A DNA stretch of 64,000 nt from Sphingomonas pituitosa NBRC 102491. Lineage in GTDB: Bacteria; Pseudomonadota; Alphaproteobacteria; Sphingomonadales; Sphingomonadaceae. Both the position numbers and the translations under genes were made by a program. Numbering within the stretch: the first letter of the stretch is position 1; each line of letters opens with the position of its first letter. This document shows positions 57,647-64,000 of the stretch, in pieces. Location of the stretch: the NCBI RefSeq assembly GCF_001598435.1, contig NZ_BCYY01000008.1:163729-227728 (forward strand), given 5' to 3'. The notes beneath the pieces were generated by a model that saw only the letters and a list, made by a program, of their open reading frames with translations, was not told where the DNA came from and made no database searches.

Positions 57647-60112
57647 GTGAAACTCCGTTACTCGCTGCTCGCATTCTGCTCGAGCGTGATTGTCCACCCC
57701 GCGTTCGCCCAATCGAATGGCGATGCGCCGAAGCCGTCCACCACCGCGCAGGTGCCGGAGAAGGAAGTCTTCTCCACCGGCGTCGCCAAGGGCCGCGACC
57801 GGCTCGACAGCGCCACCTCGACCAGCGCCTATCGCGCGAGCGAGTTCGAGAAGCTGGGGCCGCGCCCGCTCGGCGACGTGCTCCGCACCATGCCCGGCCT
57901 CCGCGTCGAAAGCGGCATCGGCGAGGGAAACGCTAACTACACCGTCCGCGGCCTGCCGCTGGCGGCGGGCGGCTCCAAATACATGCAGTTCCAGGAAGAC
58001 GGGCTGCCGGTGCTCGAATTCGGCGACATCTTCAACGTCGGTGTCGACGTGTTCATGCGCGCCGACTTCAACGTCGCGGCGATCGAATCGATCCGCGGCG
58101 GCTCGGGCTCGACCTTCTCGTCCAACGCGCCGGGCGGGCTGATCAACCTGATTTCCAAGACCGGCGAGACGCGCGGCGGCGCGGTGCAGGCCACCGTCGG
58201 GCTCGATTATGGCGAGAAGCGTGTCGACATGGATTATGGCCAGCCGCTCGGCGACGGCTGGCGCTTCCATGTCGGCGGCTATTACCGCTCGGGCGAGGGC
58301 CCGCGCGACATCGGCTTCACCGGCTACAAGGGCGGCCAGATCCGCTTCAACGTCACCAAGCAGTTCGCGACCGGCTATGTGCGGGTCAGCGGCAAGTGGC
58401 TCGACGATCGCTCGCCCACCTTCGCGCCCTATCCGATCCGGATTACCGGCACCAATGACAAGCCGGTGATCGGCAACGCCGGCAACTTCGACATTGGCAA
58501 GGATTCGCTGCTCTCCCCCTTCATCGGCCCGGTGACGACGCTGGACGGCGACAACAAGCTCGCCCGCTACGATGTCGCCAACGGCATGCACGCCAAGAGC
58601 AAGTCGATCGGTTTCGAGGCGCAATTCGACATCGCCGGAATCACGATCAGCGAGCGCGCGCGCTATTCGGCCAATTCGGGCGACTTCCTGCGCGTCTTCC
58701 CCTCCGCGGTGGGCCCGATCGCGACGATCGCCGCCTCGCAGGCGGGGGCCGGGGCGGTGGCGACCTATGCCAGCGGTCCGAACATCGGCAAGCTGGTGCC
58801 GGCCGACGCCAACGGCAACGGCCTGCTGTCGTTCAACTACATGGCGCAGACCCGCGCCCGCTCGCTCGACAATTTCACCAACGACATCCGCGCGACCAAG
58901 GTGTGGAAGCTCGGCCGGGGCGACCTGACCGTCACCGGCGGCCTCTACAAGGCCAACCAGAAGATCTACGCCCAGTGGCTGCACTCGGGGATCGACACCG
59001 ACGTGGCGGGCGACGGCCAGACCGCGATGGTCAACGTCACCAGCGCCGGCGGCGTCGCGCAGACCCAGGACGGCTATTACACCTTCAGCCGCAACGGCAG
59101 CAAATTCCGCCGCATCTTCGATGTGTCGTACGACATCCTCGCGCCCTATGGCTCGGTGAACTATCATGTTGGCAAGCTCTCGATCGGCGGCAGCCTCCGC
59201 TACGATCGCGGGCGGGTGCGCGGATCGCTGGTCGGCGCGGATCTGGGCGGCGGCCGGGTCGGCCTGATCCGCTACGACATCAACGGCAACGGCGTGATCT
59301 CGGCCCCCGAGACCCGCGTCGCCTTCCTGCCGCTCGATACCCCTGCGCCAGTGAACTACAATTACGGCTATTGGAGCTATTCGAGCGGCATCAACTACCG
59401 CGTCGCCGAACCCTTCTCGGTATTCGCCCGCTACAGCCGCGGCGCGCGCGCGAATGCCGACAAGATCCTGTTCACCCCGGCGGTGAGCGCGGTCGACGGC
59501 GGCGTGCCCAACGCGGCGGACAAATATGACCAGGTCCGCCAGCTCGAAGGCGGGTTCAAGTTCCGCCATGCCGGCGCGACGCTCAACGTCACCGCGTTCC
59601 GCGCGACGGCGGACGACCACAATGTCCTCAACGGATCGGCCAACCAGACCATCCGCAGCTACCGCGCGACCGGTGTGGAGATGGAAGGCGGGTATCGCCG
59701 CGGCATCTTCAGCATCACCGCGGGTGCCACCTACACCACCGCCAAGATCACCAAGGACTTCCTGGATCCGACGCTGACCGGCAAGGAACCGCGCCACCAG
59801 CCGAGCTGGACGCTGGAAGCCACCCCGCAGATAGAGTTGCGCGGGGTGACCCTGGGCGCCAATGTGGTGACGATCACCAGCAGCTATGCGCAGGACAGCA
59901 ACCTGCTCAAGATGCCGGGCTTCACCGTGGTCAACGCCTTCGTGGTGGTGAAGCCGATTGATCGGGTGCGGGTGATGCTCAACGCCAGCAACCTGTTCGA
60001 CCAGGTCGGCTTCTTCGAGTTCAACCAGAGCGAAGTGCCGGCCAACGGCATCGGCTGGGGCCGCTCGATCAACGGCCGAACCGTCTCGCTCTCGGCCAAG
60101 TACGACTTCTGA
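57647..60112 (+). CDS. TonB-dependent receptor
   Basis: Outer-membrane receptor of 821 residues. A signal peptide (to about residue 22, HPAFAQ) precedes a plug domain (about 45-195; GDVLRTMPGLRVE, NYTVRGLPLAAGGS, GGSGSTFSSNAPGGLINLISK) and a 22-strand barrel ending in SAKYDF with a terminal Phe. The start is GTG with GGGAGAGG upstream. The substrate is not clear: there is no siderophore synthesis or obvious transport gene nearby. It is divergent from the desaturase with 188 bases between starts. Confidence 0.94.
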   Translation: MKLRYSLLAFCSSVIVHPAFAQSNGDAPKPSTTAQVPEKEVFSTGVAKGRDRLDSATSTSAYRASEFEKLGPRPLGDVLRTMPGLRVESGIGEGNANYTVRGLPLAAGGSKYMQFQEDGLPVLEFGDIFNVGVDVFMRADFNVAAIESIRGGSGSTFSSNAPGGLINLISKTGETRGGAVQATVGLDYGEKRVDMDYGQPLGDGWRFHVGGYYRSGEGPRDIGFTGYKGGQIRFNVTKQFATGYVRVSGKWLDDRSPTFAPYPIRITGTNDKPVIGNAGNFDIGKDSLLSPFIGPVTTLDGDNKLARYDVANGMHAKSKSIGFEAQFDIAGITISERARYSANSGDFLRVFPSAVGPIATIAASQAGAGAVATYASGPNIGKLVPADANGNGLLSFNYMAQTRARSLDNFTNDIRATKVWKLGRGDLTVTGGLYKANQKIYAQWLHSGIDTDVAGDGQTAMVNVTSAGGVAQTQDGYYTFSRNGSKFRRIFDVSYDILAPYGSVNYHVGKLSIGGSLRYDRGRVRGSLVGADLGGGRVGLIRYDINGNGVISAPETRVAFLPLDTPAPVNYNYGYWSYSSGINYRVAEPFSVFARYSRGARANADKILFTPAVSAVDGGVPNAADKYDQVRQLEGGFKFRHAGATLNVTAFRATADDHNVLNGSANQTIRSYRATGVEMEGGYRRGIFSITAGATYTTAKITKDFLDPTLTGKEPRHQPSWTLEATPQIELRGVTLGANVVTITSSYAQDSNLLKMPGFTVVNAFVVVKPIDRVRVMLNASNLFDQVGFFEFNQSEVPANGIGWGRSINGRTVSLSAKYDF

Positions 60113-60119
60113 GCGTCAA

Positions 60120-60150
60120 GGGCGCCGGACATTCCGGCGCCCTCTTGTTT
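60120..60150. terminator. Terminator between convergent genes
   Basis: GGGCGCCGGA (60120-60129) pairs with TCCGGCGCCC (60133-60142) around a 3-base loop, followed on the plus strand by TCTTGTTT. It should end the TonB receptor transcript and probably also serves the opposing gene. Confidence 0.8.
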
Positions 60151-60944
60151 CAGGCGAAGACCGCCTTCTTCGCGCGGCGGCGCAGCGCGGCGCCGGCGAA
60201 GCCGAAGCCGCCGATCAGCATCGCCCATGCGGCCGGTTCGGGCACCGCGCTCGGCGCCAGCGTGGCGGTGAGCGTCAGGTCGTCGATCGCCAGGCCATGG
60301 TCCGAACCGCCGACATCGCGGTCGATCCAGCGGATCGCGAAGCCGCCGCCATCGGCGATCAGCAGGGTGGCGGTCGTCGCGCCGATTGCCGTGCGGTTGC
60401 CCGCGGCATTGCCGTCGAGCGTGCCGCTCGCACTGCCCGAACCCGTGCCGTTCTTGATGCTGGCGAAATCGAGCGCATCGAACGCGGTCCAGCTGCCGTT
60501 CGACAGCGACGTGGCATTGATCGAATATTCGAAGCTGAGCCGGTCGGTGCTGGCGGTGCCGAGACGCCACTGCTCGCCGAAATAGTCCAGCGAGATCGAC
60601 TGGATCGTGGCGCCCAGCGCGTTGGTGAAGAAGGCGCCGAACAGGATCGGCGTCGCGTTGCCCGAGGTGACGCTGCCCAGCGCGCGCTCGCTGCCCGTAC
60701 CAAAGGCATAGGCGGTGCCGGTATTGGCGTTGCTCGTCGCATAGGCGTCATCCGAACCGGCGGTGCTGCTGCCGCGCTCGTCCAGCTTCCAGCCGCTGGG
60801 CAGCGCCTTGCTGGTGCCGCTGGTGGCCAGCGTGTTGAAATCCTGCGTGTAGGTCTTGGTCGTCAGGGTGATCTGGGCCTGCGCGACGGGCGCGCCGAGC
60901 AACGTGGCGGCGACAAGCGTCGCGCCAAAAAGCTTCTTCTGCAT
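60150..60944 (-). CDS. PEPxxWA-CTERM sorting-domain secreted protein
   Basis: Protein of 264 residues. A signal peptide (to about 23, PVAQAQ) is followed by a beta-rich domain of Ser, Thr, Gly and Asn type. The C-terminal tail has the motif VPEPAAWAMLIGGFGF, a short hydrophobic helix and the basic end LRRRAKK. This is the PEP-CTERM signal recognised by exosortase-type systems, usually linked to exopolysaccharide production. No exosortase gene is in the window. The TonB receptor gene converges on it. Promoter elements in the 197 bases to crtY were not clear. Confidence 0.93.
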   Translation of the reverse strand: MQKKLFGATLVAATLLGAPVAQAQITLTTKTYTQDFNTLATSGTSKALPSGWKLDERGSSTAGSDDAYATSNANTGTAYAFGTGSERALGSVTSGNATPILFGAFFTNALGATIQSISLDYFGEQWRLGTASTDRLSFEYSINATSLSNGSWTAFDALDFASIKNGTGSGSASGTLDGNAAGNRTAIGATTATLLIADGGGFAIRWIDRDVGGSDHGLAIDDLTLTATLAPSAVPEPAAWAMLIGGFGFAGAALRRRAKKAVFA

Positions 60945-61141
60945 TGCTTTGGTTCCCCTACTTCACAAACCGCAAGCGCGGTCGCCCGGCACTAGGGCCG
61001 AACTGTGCAAGCCGTGTGACGATAGTTAAGAGAAAATGAACGGCTTGGCGCGCGCCGGGGCGCCCCGGCCCAGCGACCGTTTCGGCGCGCGTCCCCAATG
61101 GCGGGGTTCCCTCACCCCCGGGCTTGGGCTAGGCGACGGCA

Positions 61142-62299
61142 ATGCCTTCAACCATCAGTTGTGACGTCGCCATTGTAGGCGGCGGCCTTGCCGGCGGGCT
61201 TATCGCGCTGGCAATCCGGAAGAAGAAACCCGATTGCACCGTCCGCCTGATCGAAGGCTCGGCGCGGATTGGCGGCAATCACCTCTGGTCGTTCTTCGCC
61301 GACGACGTGGCGCCCGAGCATCGCTGGCTCGCCGCGCCGCTGATCAGCCATGGCTGGAACGGCTATGATGTCGCCTTCCCAAGCCATTTCCGCAGCCTGC
61401 CGGCGCGCTACTACTCGGTCGAATCCGAGCGCCTGGACCGCGTCGTGCGCGACGAACTCGGCGAGAAGGGCCTGCTGCTCGAACGCGAGGCGGCGGACAT
61501 CACGCCCACGGCCGTCGCGCTCGCCGATGGCGACCTGGTCGAGGCCGAAGGCGTGATCGACTGCCGCGGCGTCGGCGACACGAGCGCGCTCCAGCTTGGC
61601 TGGCAGAAATTCCACGGCGCCGAACTCGCGCTCACCGACCTGCACGGCGTCAAGCGGCCGGTCATCATGGACGCGACCGTTCCGCAGATCGACGGCTATC
61701 GCTTCGTCTATTGCCTGCCGTTCAGCCCGACGCGGATGTTCGTCGAGGACACCTATTACAGCGACACGCCGTCGCTCGACATCCTCGCCACCGGCGACCG
61801 GATCGAAGCCTATGCCGATGCGGCCGGCTGGCAGGTGGATCGCGTGCTGCGCGAGGAAGTGGGCAGCCTTCCGGTGGCGATGGGCGGCGACCATGCCGCC
61901 TATTGGGCGGCCGGCGGCCGCGGCATCGCCAAGGCAGGGATGAAGGCCGGGCTGTTCCACCCGATGACCGGCTATTCCTTCCCCGATGCCGTGCGCACCG
62001 CCGCGCTGATCGCCGAAGCCAGGGACTATTCGGGCGAGGCGCTGCACCAAATGCTGTATGGCTATTCCCGCGCGCTATGGCGCAAGCGCGCCTTCTATCG
62101 CATGCTCGCCGCGATGCTGTTCAAGGCGACCGAACCCGAGGAGCGCTATCGCGTGCTGGAACGATTTTACCGTCTGGATGCAGGATTGATCCAGCGCTTC
62201 TACGCCGCGCAATCCACCTTCGGCGATCGCGTGCGGGTGCTTTCGGGCAAGCCGCCGGTACCGGTGGGCCGCGCCCTTTCCGCGATCTGGAGCCGCTGA
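61142..62299 (+). CDS. crtY: Lycopene beta-cyclase
   Basis: Flavoprotein of 385 residues that cyclises the ends of lycopene to beta-carotene. The FAD-binding motif VAIVGGGLAGGLIALAI and the family blocks RIGGNHLWSFFADDV, QKFHGAELAL, FVYCLPFSPTRMFVEDTYY and GLFHPMTGYSFPDAV are present. It overlaps crtI by one base, so the two are co-translated. The substrate is made by CrtI. Confidence 0.95.
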   Translation: MPSTISCDVAIVGGGLAGGLIALAIRKKKPDCTVRLIEGSARIGGNHLWSFFADDVAPEHRWLAAPLISHGWNGYDVAFPSHFRSLPARYYSVESERLDRVVRDELGEKGLLLEREAADITPTAVALADGDLVEAEGVIDCRGVGDTSALQLGWQKFHGAELALTDLHGVKRPVIMDATVPQIDGYRFVYCLPFSPTRMFVEDTYYSDTPSLDILATGDRIEAYADAAGWQVDRVLREEVGSLPVAMGGDHAAYWAAGGRGIAKAGMKAGLFHPMTGYSFPDAVRTAALIAEARDYSGEALHQMLYGYSRALWRKRAFYRMLAAMLFKATEPEERYRVLERFYRLDAGLIQRFYAAQSTFGDRVRVLSGKPPVPVGRALSAIWSR

Positions 62300-63780
62300 T
62301 GCGCCGCGCAGTCGTGATCGGCGCCGGCTTCGGCGGCCTCGCCCTCGCCATTCGCCTCCAGTCCGCGGGCGTCGACACCATCGTGATCGAGGCACGCGAC
62401 AAGCCCGGCGGCCGCGCCTATTACTGGGAGCGCGACGGCTTCACCTTCGACGGCGGCCCGACGGTGATCACCGATCCCGACGCGCTGAAGGAGCTGTGGC
62501 GCCTGTCCGGCCATGACATTTCGGAAGACGTGACGCTAAAGCCGGTAACGCCCTTCTACCGCCTGTCCTGGCCCGACGGGACGACGTTCGACTATACCAA
62601 TGACGATGCGATCCTGGTGGGCGAGATCGCCAAGCTCGATGCGGGCGACATCGCCGGCTATCGCAAGTTCCTCGATTACTCCGAGCGGGTCTATCAGGAA
62701 GGCTATGTGAAGCTGGGCGCCAAGGCGTTCCTCGACTTCAAGTCGATGCTGAAGGCGGCGCCGGCGCTGATGCAGAACCAGGCCTGGCGCTCGGTCTATT
62801 CGATCGTTTCCAGCTATGTGAAGAACGAGAAGCTGCGCGAGGCGCTGTCGTTCCACACGCTGCTCGTGGGCGGCAACCCGATGGCGACCAGCAGCATCTA
62901 CGCGCTGATCCACAAGCTGGAGCGCGACGGCGGCGTCTGGTGGGCCGAGGGGGGCACCAACCGGCTGATCGCGGGCATGGTGAAGCATTTCGAGCGGCTG
63001 GGCGGCATGGTCCGGATCGGCGACCCCGTCGACGAGATACTGACGCTGGGCGACCGCGTGGTCGGCGTCCGCACCCATAGCGGCTTCGAGGTCGAGGTCG
63101 ATGCGGTGGCGAGCAACGCCGACATCGTCCACAGCTATCGCGACCTGCTGCGCAACTCGCGTAGCGCGCGGCGGACGACCAGCCGCCTGCTCAACAAGCG
63201 CTTCTCGCCGTCGCTGTTCGTGGTGCATTTCGGGCTGCGCGGCACCTTCCCGAACATCCCGCACCACATGATCCTGTTCGGGCCGCGCTATAAGGGCCTG
63301 CTCGACGACATCTACACCAACGGCGTGGTCAGCGAGGACTTCTCGCTGTACCTCCACCACCCTAGCGCCTCGGACCCGAGCATGGCGCCCGAGGGCCATT
63401 CGACCTTCTACGCGCTGGCGCCGGTGCCGCATCTCGGCAAGTTCCCGGCCGACTGGAACGAGGTGGGCCCGATCCTCGAATCGCGCATCCTGGCGGAAGT
63501 CCAGCGCCGGCTGATCCCGGACCTGGCCGAGCGGATCGTCACCAAGTTCCACTATGCGCCGACCGACTTCCGCGACGACCTGGCGGCGCATCACGGATCG
63601 GGCTTCAGCCTGGAGCCGATCCTGACGCAAAGTGCCTGGTTCCGCGTGCACAACCGCGACGATGCGATCTCGAACCTGTATTTCGTCGGCGCCGGCACGC
63701 ATCCGGGCGCGGGCATCCCCGGCGTGGTCGGCAGCGCCAAGGCGACCGCCGAGTTGATGCTGGGCGAGATCGGGACGTAG
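62299..63780 (+). CDS. crtI: Phytoene desaturase
   Basis: FAD-dependent desaturase of 493 residues that turns phytoene into lycopene. The N terminus VVIGAGFGGLALAIRLQSAG and GGRAYYWERDGFTFDGGPTVI bind FAD. The C-terminal signature is FVGAGTHPGAGIPGVVGSAKATA. It follows crtY directly (TGATG). CrtB, CrtZ and CrtG are not in the window, so other carotenoid genes lie elsewhere. Start is ATG at 62299. Confidence 0.97.
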   Translation: MRRAVVIGAGFGGLALAIRLQSAGVDTIVIEARDKPGGRAYYWERDGFTFDGGPTVITDPDALKELWRLSGHDISEDVTLKPVTPFYRLSWPDGTTFDYTNDDAILVGEIAKLDAGDIAGYRKFLDYSERVYQEGYVKLGAKAFLDFKSMLKAAPALMQNQAWRSVYSIVSSYVKNEKLREALSFHTLLVGGNPMATSSIYALIHKLERDGGVWWAEGGTNRLIAGMVKHFERLGGMVRIGDPVDEILTLGDRVVGVRTHSGFEVEVDAVASNADIVHSYRDLLRNSRSARRTTSRLLNKRFSPSLFVVHFGLRGTFPNIPHHMILFGPRYKGLLDDIYTNGVVSEDFSLYLHHPSASDPSMAPEGHSTFYALAPVPHLGKFPADWNEVGPILESRILAEVQRRLIPDLAERIVTKFHYAPTDFRDDLAAHHGSGFSLEPILTQSAWFRVHNRDDAISNLYFVGAGTHPGAGIPGVVGSAKATAELMLGEIGT

Positions 63781-63794
63781 GTTCCCCGGTATCT

Positions 63795-63906
63795 AAGCCC
63801 CTCCTCCTGGGAGGAGGGGTTTGGGGGTGGAGGGATTCCAGAACCTCGGATGGTCTCGGTGAGACACAGCCCCACCCCAACCCCTCCCCTAAAGGGGAGG
63901 GGCTTA
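63795..63906. repeat. GC-rich nested palindrome
   Basis: AAGCCCCTCC near 63796 is mirrored by GGAGGGGCTT ending about 63906. Inner repeats include CCTCCTCC/GGAGGAGG, and CCACCCCAACCCCTCCCC mirrors the block GGGGTTTGGGGGTGG. It fills most of the 190-base gap between crtI and the LOG gene. It resembles the elements at 38889 and 47451. Confidence 0.65.
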
Positions 63907-63970
63907 AGTGCGGGAAACCCCTCTCCCTCCCGGCCAAAACACGCTATCAGCCCCGCCACAGGAGCATGAA

Positions 63971-64000
63971 ATGAAGCGTATCGCCGTCTATTGCGGCTCC
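63971..64000 (+). CDS. LOG-family protein, N-terminal fragment at the window edge
   Basis: Only ten codons are visible (MKRIAVYCGS), with AGGAG eight bases before the ATG. This start is typical of the LOG/TIGR00730 Rossmann-fold proteins (cytokinin riboside monophosphate phosphoribohydrolase-like), which begin with a variant of xxxVYCGS. The rest is outside the window, so the call rests on ten residues. Confidence 0.6.
   Translation, partial: MKRIAVYCGS

Overview
The window looks like chromosome of a high-GC alphaproteobacterium of the Sphingomonadaceae, most likely Sphingomonas. The evidence is the carotenoid genes crtY-crtI, a PEP-CTERM secreted protein with the PEPxxWA-type tail usual in sphingomonads, a TonB-dependent receptor, a cpoB-tilS-ftsH cluster, an EcfG-type stress promoter and a TPP-riboswitch-controlled thiC. 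Nothing looks plasmid- or phage-like. Long reading frames opposite real genes are common here and are GC-driven shadows.

Region 1 (1-8.8 kb) is housekeeping. It has two ATGA-coupled sensor kinases on the minus strand, one a LOV-type photoreceptor hybrid kinase. These are followed by an HAD phosphatase and, divergently, a four-gene lipid-transport operon of Mla type (STAS-permease, ATPase, MCE protein, lipoprotein). A cyclophilin-like gene and tRNA-Ser(GGA) close the region.

Region 2 (8.8-37.4 kb) is a large surface-glycan locus starting right after tRNA-Ser. Its left end is a three-gene plus-strand cassette (9.5-15.3 kb) bracketed by two decayed IS3-family remnants. The rest is mainly one minus-strand gene train from 31.9 kb down to 15.5 kb: an FkbM-methyltransferase/glycosyltransferase fusion of 1180 residues, a DUF6165 protein, a 1601-residue multi-domain glycosyltransferase, a C-methyltransferase-like protein, GDP-mannose dehydratase and a reductase (GDP-deoxyhexose supply), and a KpsE/KpsM/KpsT-like ABC exporter with a GT4 glycosyltransferase. 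A further glycosyltransferase and a divergent KpsD/Wza-like lipoprotein follow, then a polysaccharide pyruvyl transferase/FrhB-like pair. Together these can make sugar nucleotides, assemble and decorate a glycan, and export it by an ABC route. No KpsC/KpsS initiating enzymes are present in the window. DUF4214-like domains recur in three of the large proteins, and the cassette proteins are paralogues of each other or of the 1601-residue enzyme.

Region 3 (37.4-53.3 kb) is core genome: Mn-catalase, a stress-promoter small protein, two small membrane/secreted proteins, ftsH, tilS, cpoB, a RodZ-like protein, ptsP, a nitronate-monooxygenase-like protein, lysC, ubiG, a secreted beta-sandwich protein, ung, a YefM-YoeB toxin-antitoxin pair with a palindromic operator, and a DUF2199 protein.

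Region 4 (53.3-64 kb) holds thiC with its TPP riboswitch, a MipA/OmpV outer-membrane protein, a DUF2141 protein overlapping a sterol-desaturase-family hydroxylase, a TonB receptor, the PEP-CTERM protein, crtY-crtI, and the first codons of a LOG-family gene at the right edge.
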